Shown: positions 42,781 through 53,142 of the stretch, piece by piece
Layout: every line of letters begins with the position of its first letter
How positions within the stretch are numbered: the first letter of the stretch is position 1
NCBI RefSeq assembly: GCF_052857255.1
Contig: NC_135507.1
Span: 79,528,850 to 79,592,849, forward strand
Direction of reading: 5' to 3'
Source of the DNA: Amblyomma americanum
Lineage: Eukaryota; Arthropoda; Arachnida; Ixodida; Ixodidae
Length of the DNA: 64,000 nt
The notes under the pieces: model-generated
What the model was told of the DNA's origin: nothing
Database searches by the model: none
Seen by the model: the letters and a program-made list of their open reading frames with translations, nothing else
Made by a program: the position numbers and the translations under genes

Positions 42781-43320
42781 TTCAAATACGAGAGGAAATA
42801 AATGTGAATGCACTGACGTCGTACAGAAAACCCTTTTTCTTCATACGCGCGCTATACAACTCCAATATATTAAAGAAACAACGAAAGTAATCATTATTCT
42901 TCTCAAATCTTAATTGCTTTCTACGACCTGATGAATATTTCGCTGCAACAACTCTAACAGAGCGTCATCGAGGCTGCAGGCATGCTTTAAAAAAAATCTT
43001 TAAGCTAACTTACTAAAAACTTCTGCAAAGCGATTACTTTTTTGGCCACTGAATACCATAAAATGGAGTGCCTTGGCAGTTGTGCATCGGTTCTGTTCGC
43101 GGTGTGTGGTTTTCGAACAGTGTTTCTTAATATAATAGGCGCAAGACTTTGCAGGTGGCCGCACTAAACTTTGTGTTATAGAATCACACCACTTTGATAA
43201 CGGTTATATTTCATTCCAATAAAGAGCCGTACGATATTTGCTTATTTACGTGACAGAGGTAAAGGTGTCGACCAGAGGACACCCAAACCAAACCATAAGG
43301 TCACTTTTCTTCACAATCAT
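42781..43320. other. No recognisable feature
   Basis: AT-rich, without long frames or shared repeats. Confidence 0.5.
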
Positions 43321-43324
43321 AAAT

Positions 43325-44217
43325 CCGTGGTGGTGGTGATGAAAACATTTATTCAGAACGGACAGAAGGTGGTTGGATCAGCCCGTAAGGGACCGATCCT
43401 TACAAACACTAGGTGGAGGTCCCTAGTTTGGGACACCAGTGGCGGTAGCCGCCGCCCGGGCGCGCCCGACTAAGGCTTGTTGGGCCTGTAAGTCGTGGCA
43501 GCCGAGCAGGGTCGCCTCCCAGTCCTCCCGGGTTGGGTTGGGGATGGGGGGAATGGCCGGGTTGGAGGGGCACGCTCACACCATGTGATAGGTGTCCGAA
43601 GACACCGCGCTACAGTGCGGGCAGTTGCCGCTAAAGGAGGGGTCGAAATGTTTTAGGGCTGCAGGGCACAGCAATGTATTGGTGAAGAGGCGGAAAAGGA
43701 GCCGCTCATCCGCCTTCTTGGAGCCTTTACATGGGCTAGGGTAAAGGCGATGGCTATCTTGATAGTAGGTTGCGATATTTTTGAACGTATAGACCGGATT
43801 AACATCGGGTTCCTGATCAGGTGGGGAGGAGAAAACAGCCCGGTGAGAGAGCGCGCGGGAGGCTGCGTCTGCTGCCTCGTTTCCTGCAAATCCCTGATGA
43901 GCAGGGGCCCATATGAGGTGACGGTGTGCGGGGTCTGTATCCCGTATGCAATATTGGCATATTCAATAGGCTAGGAAGGGAGAGCAGCCTTGTTCGACGT
44001 TCCGACAGGCCCCTCGCGAGTCGGTGACTATGTATTTTGAATTGGAATGTGAGGCCGGGAGAGCAATCGCGACCTCTTCTGCTTGTGTTGCACTGCGGGC
44101 TCTGAAAGTGAGGCCGTTAACTGTGTTGCTGTTGTGAACTACCGCGGCCGTGTACCATCCCCCGTGGTGAGGGCCGGAGGCGTCCACGTAGTGGAAGTCC
44201 TCACACCACTCCTGGCG
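43325..44217 (-). pseudogene. I-group LINE 3' fragment, (CCA)n tail
   Basis: Minus-strand relic with RNase H pieces (DFHYVDASGPHHGGWYTAAVV, TQAEEVAIALPAS and YIVTDSRGACRN) and a degenerate C-terminus. It ends in a tail next to gtggtggtggtgatgaaaac. The sequence is very similar to 16119-17450, so it is the same family. 5'-truncated next to a tRNA-like SINE. Confidence 0.8.
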
Positions 44218-44335
44218 CTTTGGTGCAGCGGTTAAGCGATGCGCCACTGCCCTGCGATGGCAGATGCTCCCAGCGGTGGGCCTTGTGCGACCCAGGTTCC
44301 TCTTTCCGAGCGACCAATCAGTAATTTAACTACAA
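44218..44335 (+). mobile_element. tRNA-like SINE head, third family
   Basis: ggtgcagcggttaagcgatg resembles an A box region, and gacccaggttcc resembles a B box, spaced about 60 bp apart. The downstream body to about 44500 is anonymous and ends near an R4-like 5' block. Tentative. Confidence 0.4.
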
Positions 44336-44618
44336 CCAGCCGCGGTGGGCAGCTTGCTCATTTGCTGGTGGGCAGGTTGCGATGACGCCGCAAGGTCCCG
44401 TGTCATAGGTGTCCATCTGTCTCCTAGATTGCTCTCTGAGGTCCACCTGCCTTAAATATAGTAGCCATTCGCTGACAACAGCGATGCCAACAACGCCAAC
44501 AACGGATTTTCTGGGGAACGGGGCCTTTAACGCTGTTACGTTATTAGGGGGAGAACGCCCTCATGTAAAGCGCAAATCGGACGAGGGCAGCCAACAGAAT
44601 TCTCCAATTAGCAGAGAA

Positions 44619-44938
44619 TAATAATAATAATTGGTTTTTTGGGGAAAGGAAATGGCGCAGTATCTGTCTCATATATCTTTGGACACCTGAACCGCGCCGT
44701 AAGGGAAGGGATAAAGGAGGGAGTGAAAGAAGAAAGGAAGAATAGGTGCCGTAGTGGAGGGCTCCGGAGTAATTTCAACCACCTGGGGATCTTTAACGTG
44801 CACTGACATCGCACAGCACACGGGCGCCTTAGCGTTTTTCCTCCATAAAAACGCAGCCGCCGCGGTCGGGTTCGATCCCGGGAACTCCGGATCAGTAGTC
44901 GAGCGCCCTAGCCACTGAGCCACCGCGGCGGGGCAACC
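44619..44938 (-). mobile_element. Ruka SINE, full length with 9-bp TSD
   Basis: Minus-strand consensus-like copy. The string agcagagaa is at 44610-44618 and 44939-44947. Confidence 0.94.
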
Positions 44939-44969
44939 AGCAGAGAACCAGCACCAAAACCAATTTGAA

Positions 44970-45100
44970 AATGAGAATTGGTTTTTGAAGAAAGGAAATG
45001 GCCCACTATCTCTCACATATCGGCAGACACCTGAACCGCGCCGTAAGGGAAGGGATAAAGGAGGGATTGAAAGAAGAAAGATGTGCCGTAGTGGAGGCAG
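44970..45100 (-). mobile_element. Ruka SINE, 3' part only
   Basis: Minus-strand block from ttggtttttgaagaaaggaa to gtgccgtagtggagg, then replaced by unrelated DNA. Confidence 0.8.
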
Positions 45101-45283
45101 TAGTAGGAAGTGGTTTTTATTAAAATAGTAATAAAAAGGACGGAAAAGATTGCTGTTAGCCCCGGCATGTAACATGGATACTGAAGCACCTGACGATGGG
45201 CAGCGGAAATAAAGGATAGCGGGTAGAATGGAGAAATGAAACGAAAGAGGTGAGGGGACAGGAAAAGAGGATAGGAGTAATAA

Positions 45284-45365
45284 TAATAATAATTGGTTTT
45301 TGGGGAAAGGAAATGGCGCAGTATCTGTCTCATATATCGTTGGACACCTGAACCGCACCGTATAG
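45284..45365 (-). mobile_element. Ruka SINE, 3' end only
   Basis: The 3' terminal 80 bp on the minus strand, immediately followed by a second copy in the same orientation. Confidence 0.85.
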
Positions 45366-45389
45366 GAGGAGAGGTAATATTTTTTAAAC

Positions 45390-45690
45390 TGGTTTTTGGG
45401 GAAAAGAAATGGCGCAGTATCTGTCTCATATATCGTTGGACACCTGAACCGCGCCGTAAGGGAATGGATAAAGGAGGGAGTGAAAGAAGATGGGAAGAAT
45501 TATAGGTGCCCTAGTGTAGGGCTCCTGAATAATTTCGACCGCCTGGGGATCTTTAACGTGCACTGACATCGCACAGCACGCGGGCGCGTTTGCGTTTTTC
45601 CACCATAAAAACGCAGCCGCCGCGGTCGGGCTCGAACCCGGGAACTCCGGATCGGTACTCGAGCGCCGTAAGCTCTGAGGTAATATACAC
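45390..45690 (-). mobile_element. Ruka SINE
   Basis: Nearly complete minus-strand copy; the B box reads gggctcgaacccggg (one change) and the A box is degraded (agctctgagg). Confidence 0.85.
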
Positions 45691-45821
45691 AAACTATTCA
45701 CACAATAAGAAATGTGTCCAGATTGTGTGTGTGATTGGTACATTACGGAGCAATAAAAACACACGCGCACAACACCCTTTTGACTACAACTGGAGTGGGG
45801 CGTCCAGTTGATAATCGTCTC

Positions 45822-45985
45822 CGGAATAATTTCAACCACCTGGGGATTTTTAACGTGCACTGGCATCGCTCAGCACACGGGCACCTTAGCCTGTCGCCTC
45901 CATCCAAACGCGGCCGGCGTGGGCGGGTTATAACCCGGGAACTGCGGATCAGAAGCCGAGCGCCCTAACAATTGCGCCACCGCAA
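45822..45985 (-). mobile_element. Ruka-type SINE, 5' part (variant subfamily)
   Basis: Minus strand from ctccggaataatttcaacca through a mutated B box (gggttataacccggg) to an A-box remnant. The 3' part is absent. It abuts the inner edge of segment B. Confidence 0.75.
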
Positions 45986-46440
45986 ACTTTTTGTAACAGA
46001 TACGATTCCTAAACAGGCAAAAAGACTCGAGATTGGGAACCTCCACTCAATTTCGCTAACGTCACGTCTAGGAAAGGTAGTGGACCACGTTGTCTTAAAC
46101 AGGCCCCAAAGGCACGCCGACGCGGTAAACACGGTTCTCCGTCCATGACTGGGTTTCGAGCAGCTGTCTCGAGTTGGGACATCTTGTGGCAAATACAGCA
46201 AGAGAGCCTGCATCCAAAGCGCTTAAGAGCCACGCGTACCATCCTGGGACTCAAAGTGAGTAAGGCCTTTGACAGCGCGTCATACGCTGCTATCCTCCCT
46301 AACCTGTCACTGATGAACGGAGGCAAACTGACATACGACTACATCACCACCTTTCCGAACCAGCGCACGGCTACCCTGCGTTTCGTGGACAAAAGTAGCG
46401 ACAAAATTACTCTAGGCTCTAGAGGAACCCCGCCAGTGTA
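45986..46440 (+). pseudogene. I-group LINE of segment B: RT first half
   Basis: Inverted partner of the LINE in segment A. Blocks: LEIGNLHSISLTSRLGKVV in a shifted frame, then ATRTILGLKVSKAFDSASYAAIL and GSRGTPP. The palm aspartate before KAFD is replaced (LKVSKAF). The motif B reading is cut by an insertion and resumes at 46930. Confidence 0.75.
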
Positions 46441-46925
46441 AGACCTTCTACACCAACCCAGGAGCGTCTGCTTACGTTGAAAGATATTCTTAACTACTAC
46501 AGAGGTACCAGGCGCAATTACACACCGCCGGCTTCTTCCTTAACCTTAACCCAGGCCTCCCACTGGTGCCGACTCCAGACCTGAACTGCTCCCTACCCTA
46601 TTTCCTTTCATGCCCGCAACCCCCATCAATTCCTTTCTTCTTGTAAGCTCAGCGGGAAACCGGGAGACTTCCTTCACGTCCTCCTTACATGTCCTACCTT
46701 CCCACACCCTCCATCCCCCACCACGGCGGAGTCATACTGGGAGACTCTCCTGGCCAGCTCCGTTGCCGCTGACCAGCACCGGATAATTACCTACGCACTG
46801 AAGTGGGGAACGCTCCAAGGTCTGTCGTTTGCCCTGTTTGGGCAGCCTCCTAAGGGTTGCCTCATGCCATGTTTAGGAGTTTGCCCCCCTCTATATTTGG
46901 AAATAAATGTTTCCACCACCGCCAC
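46441..46925 (+). mobile_element. I-group LINE 3' end nested in the segment B LINE, (CCA)n tail
   Basis: A 485-bp 5'-truncated insertion. Shifted frames give LTLKDILNYYRGTRRNYTPP and a degenerate terminus; the end is ggaaataaatgtttccacca followed by CCACCA-type units. It splits the RT motif B of the host LINE (GSRGTPP against QGAEFSSFLFN). No clear TSD was found. Confidence 0.75.
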
Positions 46926-48545
46926 CACGGCAAGGCGCTGAATTTTCATCTTTTCTTTTTAACATTACTGTGAGTCACCTCCGGCGTCTGTTAGATGCTA
47001 TCCCACATATATATCATTCTATATACGCCGAATATGTTAACAAATGGAACAACAAGGGATCCGATGGAGTGTTTGCAGAATCATTACAACGAGCTATCGA
47101 CACGGTACTCTCGTGCTGGGGAATGGCCTCTCGTGTTAACCGGCTAATTCTGAACTCTCAGTTACCAGGAACAAACAAGCCTCACAGGCAGCACGCGATC
47201 CTCGGAAACTCATCGAGTTGCACTGGCAACCACCCGATACCCCGGTAGCCACGTTCAGGGTTCTTGACATGTTGATTCAAGATAATATTCAAAACAAGGA
47301 CGTGAGCCGCCGGCTACGCGTCACGGCGCACCGGGTAGGCGGGCTGGTGAGGCGCATTGCCATCCGTCGCAGGGGCATGACAAAGAGGCACTATATAGCA
47401 TCATTAGAACAGCATAAAGGCGGCCCTTGGCCTGCCGGCATACGCCAAATCAAATCAGCTCCTGCAGTTGGGAATTTTTAACACGCTCGCTGAGCTAATC
47501 GAAGCCCACAAGACGGCACAAGTTACCCGGTTGTGGCGCACTATTGCGGAAAGCGTAATTCTTGACTATCTCCACATCAGCCCCCCCCCCCCCCCCGCTT
47601 CGGAGGTATTTGCAACATCACATTTGTCAGTCGAAATTAGTAGTAGAGTAGGTTTTAAAGAAATAGCCAAGAGCATGCTGCCAGGCAGATAGGCCACCCG
47701 CAGGAAAGCAAGGGCGCTGGCACTTGAGAAACAGTACGACAGCAAACCACGAGCAGCGTACGGTGGATAAACCTCAACACATCAAAGGCGGAACATACGT
47801 GGCATCCCTCTGGTCATCGTGAATCCCGGCATCAAAACTACTCTGAGGGACCCTAAGAGCGCCATTCAAAATTCGCGAAAAACTCGGTAAACGCGCTCGC
47901 GATGGGAAATGTGCAGACCCGAACTGTCGATCACAACATCAATCACGTATTTGTTCCTGCTCGCGCGGGTAACTTCGGAAACGAGGGGACCGACCGTTTA
48001 GCCCGATTTTTTACCAAGCGTTGGACAAGAGACCTCTAGGGAATGGACGCCCCCACCGAGGCGCCTCGCTCGTACGCGGAAATTACAAACCTTTATTGCG
48101 AACTAAGATGCACATATCTCGCCCCTCACCCCGACCTGGACACGGTGCAAACCACGACACTCAGACGCCTACAAACAAAGGCCACTCTTAGCCCCTACCT
48201 ATTGTTAAATGACAAACGGTGAATAAGACCCTGCATGCCCGCTCTACGCTGACGGGACGCACGCCCCCCAAGACCATATATTATGGGAATGCGCTAGCAT
48301 ATTCCCTGCGACAACACTATTGCCGGCTCTCTCGTCAGAGGAATGGGAATCGGACAAGATCTTGGACAGTTCAAGAAAAACAACGCAGTTGGCCCTCATC
48401 ACTCCAACTCAAGAGGTCGCCCCCGAGTGGAGGCCACCATGGACACGCCCTAGCCCCAACATATCCCTTTCATTTTGTGGCAACAGTGTTGTAACCACCA
48501 CCGCCCCCTCATCCCCGTCGCGGTGTCTAGGCTGTTGTTGCGACT
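46926..48545 (+). pseudogene. I-group LINE of segment B: RT motif C to 3' end
   Basis: Plus-strand relic: QGAEFSSFLFN, IYAEYVNKW (YADD degraded to YAEY), RRLRVTAHRVGGLVRRIA, the thumb IFNTLAELIEAHKTAQVTRL, degenerate RNase H, and a terminal region (TILWECASIFPATTLLPAL-like after shifts). A 17-base C run lies at 47580. It pairs with 33833-37510 in reverse complement. Confidence 0.75.
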
Positions 48546-49067
48546 GAGGCAAGGATTAAAAGGAAAGTTCACGGACGTGCGCACTGGCTCAAGCTCAGCC
48601 AAACCCGCTCCCACGTGCAGACAGTAGGAGAGTTGAAAGATGTGAGAGGAAAGATTCAGCATGACGGGCGTCGCAACAACCACGTCATCTGAATCAACAG
48701 ATAACATCCGGTGACAAGGAGCACTCGCCAGACTGGTGAGAGCTCCTAGATCCTATTCCCGTAGGGCCAGGAAGTCACCTCGCGTTCTGCGGTGCCTATT
48801 GTTGTTGCGACTGAAGGAATATTATTAATAAAAGTGCTGGCCTTAAGGGGCTAGGATCTAGGGGCTTTCACACATGTGTGTGTGTGTGGGGGGGGGGGGG
48901 GTTATAGGCGGTGAGCGCTGGCCTTTACTCAGCAAGAGCGAATCACGTGATTGGTCACATGTCTCACCTTGCGAGAGCGAGCGGTCAGAACGGCGTTCAG
49001 CGCAGCGGCGGAACGAGCGGAAGATGTACTACAAGTTAGGTTTAGGTTTGGTTTAGGTTTGCGGTGG

Positions 49068-49250
49068 TTTAACGTCCCAAAGCGACTCAAGCTATGAAAG
49101 ACGCCCTCCGGAAATTTCGACCAGCTGTGGTTCTTTAACTTGCACTGACATCGCACAGCACACGGGCCTCTAGAATTGCGCCTCCATCGAAATTCGAGCG
49201 CCGCGGCCGGGATCGCACCCGGTCTTTCGGGCCAGCAACGGAGCGCCACG
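49068..49250 (-). mobile_element. Ruka-related SINE with GTTTAACGTCCC end
   Basis: Minus-strand copy of a shorter tRNA-headed SINE. Its 3' end reads tggtttaacgtcccaaagcg and is preceded on this strand by an (AACCTA)-like tail at 49035-49065. The body shares gcactgacatcgcacagcac with Ruka. The same family is at 55893-56346. Confidence 0.7.
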
Positions 49251-49653
49251 TGTTATGACATCTCAGCTTCATGTGCGGCGCGCTAGAGGTGAAATTCATG
49301 CGTCATTTTACCTGCAGGTGTGCATTCGAGAAGCGGAGCGTTTTGCTCCAAAAAGTTACCAGTGGTTCAACCCGACTGACCACAGTAAGACGAGCGAAGG
49401 ATCTGTTAAGGTAATCACACGAAGGTAAGCACACACCACACCTATTTAAATAGCGAATCGCGCGTCACGCGATTTCCGGCCGTTGCGAGAGTGGCGTTGG
49501 CTCCGCAACGCAGCGTCACGTGATTCGATAGTTGCGAGGCGAGCGAGCGCCGTCGGCTCAGCGTGCGCAGCTGCAGCGAGGCGTGGACTGTCGCGTGGCA
49601 TAACGTCCGAGAGAATATTTTAAGGCGAAAACCTTCCATGGCTCATCAGCGCC

Positions 49654-49960
49654 CCCACCGCGTTGGCTGAGTGGTTAGGGTGCTCGACTACTGATCCGGA
49701 GTTCCCGGGTTCGAACCCGACCGCGGCGGCTGGGTTTTTATGGAGGAAAGACGCTAAGGCGCCCGTCTGCTGTGCGATGTCAGTGCACGTTAAAGATCCC
49801 GAGGTGGCCGAAATTATTCCGGAGTCCTCCACTACGGCACCTCCTTCTTCCTCTCTTCTTTCACTCCCTCCTTTATCCCTTCCCTTACGGCGCGGTTCAG
49901 GTGTGCAACGATATATGAGACAGATACTGCGCCATTTCCTTTCCCCAAAAACCAATTATT
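49654..49960 (+). mobile_element. Ruka SINE, full length, segment B only, 11-bp TSD
   Basis: Plus-strand copy with consensus boxes. The string tcatcagcgcc lies at 49643-49653 and 49961-49971. The matching site in segment A (near 32345) is uninterrupted. Confidence 0.95.
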
Positions 49961-50085
49961 TCATCAGCGCCGTGGACGGAAGTTGCACACGGAAGCTGTA
50001 GACGGAAGTTCTACATCGAAGTCATCCGCACGAACTGTTAATCATAAGGTGTGTGGTAAATAAAACAATAAACTGGAGGACGCTT

Positions 50086-50185
50086 ACGCTTCGTCTTTAC
50101 GAGTGTGACGCGACAGTGTGTCGCAGCGTTGTCCAGGAGTACACGTATCGCCATCGCCCGTTCGGCGCGACGCGTGCCCAGTTGG
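50086..50185 (-). repeat. Repeat R4 fragment
   Basis: gacgcttacgcttcgtcttt ... cgcccgttcggcgcgacg matches the 3' part of R4, reversed relative to 35285-35870. Confidence 0.65.
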
Positions 50186-50204
50186 ATAATTTAAGGAAAT
50201 GACG

Positions 50205-50870
50205 CCTTGTAGAAAGAAAACCAGCGCAAAAGACACAGAAGACACAGAACAGGAACACAGGACGACGCTGGACTATCGACTGCATTTATTTCAGAAACGA
50301 TCACATTTGTACCCATTCAGTATCAATCGACGCTTGCGCACACATGACAGATTTACAAGAAAAGGTAGATTTGAGCATGACTTACAAACATCAGGACCAC
50401 AATCATTGTACGACACGTTACGTTAAGGAGTTCAAAAATCTAATTTCTTTATCTAATAGAGAAAGCGTCGTTTCACTTACACATCGATCTGCTTGTGTAA
50501 CGATATGGTATGCCTCTAGAAATTTGTGTTGACTCTTAGTTTTACCGCGTCCAAAAATTGAAGCCTTCTTGAAGAGCGGCGTGCATTTCTGCTTCGTGCA
50601 ATGTTTAGGAAAATTCGCCCCGTCATCTGTGGAAAGCGACCTTTCATGTTCTCTGAGGAGAGCGTTAAGACAGCGGCCAGTCAGCCCAATGCACATATTC
50701 CCGCAGGATAAAGGTATGCAGTACACTATCTGGGTGGCACAAGTGACGTATTTAAATTTGAATAGGTATAAATGTGATTGTTTCTGAAATAAATGCAGTC
50801 GATAGTCTAGCGTCGTCCTGTGTTCAAGTTCTGTGCCTCAGTCTATTGCGCTGGTTTTCTTTCTGCAATC
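50205..50870 (-). mobile_element. Penelope-like element, 5'-truncated, with inverted terminal repeats
   Basis: Arms of about 105 bp (50211-50320 and 50759-50864) are imperfect reverse complements sharing ggacgacgct.gactatcgac and agaaagaaaaccagcgcaa. Between them lies only the C-terminal endonuclease domain. Such inverted flanking repeats around a truncated copy are known for Penelope-like elements. The block is absent from segment A, so it inserted into B. Confidence 0.8.
50418..50738 (-). CDS. PLE GIY-YIG endonuclease domain fragment
   Basis: About 105 residues: VYCIPLSCGNMCIGLTGRCL, then NALLREHERSL, FPKHCTKQKCTPLF, a basic stretch and EAYHI...CVSETTLSLLDKEIRFL. This is the order of the C-terminal GIY-YIG nuclease of Penelope-like retroelements. 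The second motif reads CIG in place of YIG, so the catalytic tyrosine appears to be lost. No RT is attached. It would nick target DNA in an active element; here it is a remnant with one open frame. Confidence 0.85.
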   Translation of the reverse strand, partial: ATQIVYCIPLSCGNMCIGLTGRCLNALLREHERSLSTDDGANFPKHCTKQKCTPLFKKASIFGRGKTKSQHKFLEAYHIVTQADRCVSETTLSLLDKEIRFLNSLT

Positions 50871-50904
50871 ATGTACCGACTCGCCCAGCTCACCACTTTA
50901 CTGA

Positions 50905-51055
50905 AAGGACGCCGGTCTCACATATATCGGCGGGCACCCGAACCGGGCCGTAAGGGAAGGAAAATGAAATGAACAATTGCTTTTAAGGAAAGGAAATGAC
51001 GCCTCTCTCACATTTATCGCTGGACACCCGGATCGCGCCGTAAGGGCAGGAAATG
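50905..51055 (-). mobile_element. Two 3' fragments of a Ruka-related SINE
   Basis: Tandem minus-strand blocks (gtctcacatatatcggcggg ... gccgtaagggaagg, then aaggaaaggaaatgacgcct ... gccgtaagggcagg). Only 3' ends are present. Confidence 0.65.
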
Positions 51056-51232
51056 TCGATCGATCGATCGACCAGTCGATCATCCAATCATTTAGTCATT
51101 CAATCTATCAATCAATTGAACTACCGATCCATCAATCGATCAACCATTCAATCAATCGATCGATCAATCAGTCAATCAATCGATCGATCAATCAGTCAAT
51201 CAATCCATCCATCAATCGATCAATCCCTATCG
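51056..51232. repeat. Microsatellite of ATCG/AATC units
   Basis: Degenerate tandem array of atcg, atca and atcc tetramers, producing meaningless Arg-Ser-Ile-Asn-Gln frames. It lies between SINE 3'-end fragments and may have grown from a (AATC)n tail. Confidence 0.9.
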
Positions 51233-51289
51233 CCATCGCGTTAAAATCCCTTCCCTTACGGCGTGACTCAGGTGTGCACCGAGATGCGC

Positions 51290-51372
51290 GATTTTTCGCT
51301 CAAGGCCAAAGAGGTCGACGCCAACAATGGCTTTTCTGCGACACGAGCTCCTTAACGCTGTCACGTTAAAAT
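51290..51372 (-). repeat. R4 5' block
   Basis: Reverse complement of the conserved aatgcgacagcgttaaggag...gtgtcgcagaaaagcc block. Confidence 0.65.
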
Positions 51373-52555
51373 GTACAAGTTGACTAAGCAGCAGTTCTTA
51401 AGCAACCTATATGTAATGATATAAACCAGAAATCGAAAAATAAAAAGAAAAGTAAAAATAAATAAAATAAAAATCAAAAGACAAATAGAAATAAGCAATA
51501 AATAAACGTAAAAACAGGACTACAAAATGATTACAGAACAAACACAAAATGAAACAAGGTAGAATGAGGACAGGGAAAGGCTTTCACATTTGTGCTCTTA
51601 GGCAGACTTTTTTCTTTGCGGGAGCGTCACTGACGCCTGAACCAACAACCGACTTCGCACTTGTTCCCATCTCACGGGAAAGGAGCATTAGTCCATTTTG
51701 TCCAAGAGAGCAATGGCGTGCTTTCTTTCGCGTGTCAGGAGGAAATAAGCTGTTTATGTTATTTAGCCATCTGAGGCACGATAACCATCCGCGCAGATAT
51801 TAGACACCTTTACCATACCGCGTACCGTGCTACCATTATCGGAGTACCGCGAGTCCGCGCGTCGTCAGTGCGCATGTGCAGATCACTTGGAGGGCGCCAG
51901 ATGGCGCCACGTACCCGGCAGCTGCGCGCGCGCGCCTGGCGCATCGGCACCAATCAGCGCGGCCACACTGGTGACGGGTGGGCTCCCGAAGATCACCACG
52001 GTATGCTAAAGGTGTCCAATAGCTTGCGAGTTCGATTCTCGCTAGAGCCGCTTTGGAGACGGCCACCACCCTTATCTGAGAGACGACAAAATGTCTAGAA
52101 TTTGTCTGTCTAGTTGGCGTTTGCAGAAGTGGTTATTGAAAGGACTCTTTATTGGGCTGATTTGTGGTCACAGATACCTCAGTAACTAGGCGGCGTAGAT
52201 AGCGAAAAAAGTGTTGAAGGGACCTCGAATAACAGGATTTCCGCTTCCAATGACCGCGGTGAACTTAAAGGTGGCAAAAAAAAAACTCTCAGCCTCAAAA
52301 ATAACTACGCAATCTCAAGCAATGTAGAAGTCTTTGGACGTGGCTGCAGTCAATCTAGACAAAACTATCCACCTGTCGCGTCAGGAAAGGTTAAAGCCGC
52401 GTACCGGCGGCTCTGGGCAAGAACAAACAATCATTGAGAACCTAGGTGGGATTGCCCTCTTTCGAAAGAACAGATCAGATGCCTAAGAACAAAGAAAGAG
52501 GTGTCGAAAAAAAATCGCCAGAGACGCATAAGACTGGTTACGTGTATGCATTACA

Positions 52556-52745
52556 AAGCATTACAGGGCCCACCTGCCAGCATCCTCTGCTGAAAGCTGG
52601 GACCAACTCCACACCGAGCCCGACAAGATCACTCAACTTGCACTGATTTTGTGGGCCCAGGACGTCGCCTCCATCTGGGGCCACACAGGACCCACTTGCC
52701 CTAATTCTCGACACCTGTGGCAAATAAAGTTTCTCTCTCTCTCTT
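52556..52745 (+). mobile_element. I-group LINE 3' end, (CT)n tail
   Basis: The terminal region (cccacctgccagcatcctct ... ctggggccacacaggaccc) and the end aataaagtttctctctctct. It matches the minus-strand fragment at 29965-30170, which shows that the inverted pair extends past 52552. Confidence 0.75.
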
Positions 52746-52818
52746 TCTTCCCTTATTTACATCCCGATGGCCCTCCGATTTTTTGTGCCGCAATGAACAC
52801 TACGGACATTAAAGTAAT

Positions 52819-53132
52819 AATAATAATAATAATAATAATTGGTTTGGGGTAAAGTAAATGGCGCAGTATGTGTTTCATATATCGTTGGACACCTGAACAC
52901 CGCCGAAAGAGAAGGTATAAAGGAGTGAGTGAAAGAAGAAACAGGTGCCGTAGCGGAGTGCTCCAGGTTAATTTCGACCGCCTGGGGATCTTTAAAGTGC
53001 ACTGACATCGCACCGCACACGGGCGCGTTAGCGTTTTGCCTCCTTAAAAACGCAGCCGCCGCGGTCAGGTTCGAACCCGGGAACTCCGGATCAGTACCTG
53101 AGCGCGCTAACCACTGAGCCACCGCTGCAGGT
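52819..53132 (-). mobile_element. Ruka SINE, full length, segment B only
   Basis: Minus-strand copy with A and B boxes. The string ttaaagtaat at 52809-52818 and ttaaaataat at 53133-53142 form a 10-bp TSD with one change. Segment A reads through at the same place. The copy at 8980-9299 sits at the same position beside R5 copy 1. Confidence 0.92.
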
Positions 53133-53142
53133 TTAAAATAAT

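Larger units (their letters stand above)
48546..52552. repeat. Segment B, non-LINE part (inverted partner of 30975-33832)
   Basis: Aligns in reverse complement with segment A except where segment-specific insertions occur: a SINE at 49068-49250, a Ruka at 49654-49960, and a 1.3-kb block at about 50075-51370 containing a PLE. A (GT)n/G-run at 48868-48900 is also B-specific. No host gene is recognised. Confidence 0.8.

Noticed and set aside
51056..51232. CRISPR-like array
   Set aside because: Short degenerate tetramer repeat without spacers of even length, in a eukaryotic context.
51053..51369. RSINQSINRSI-type repetitive protein
   Set aside because: Translation of a tetranucleotide microsatellite.
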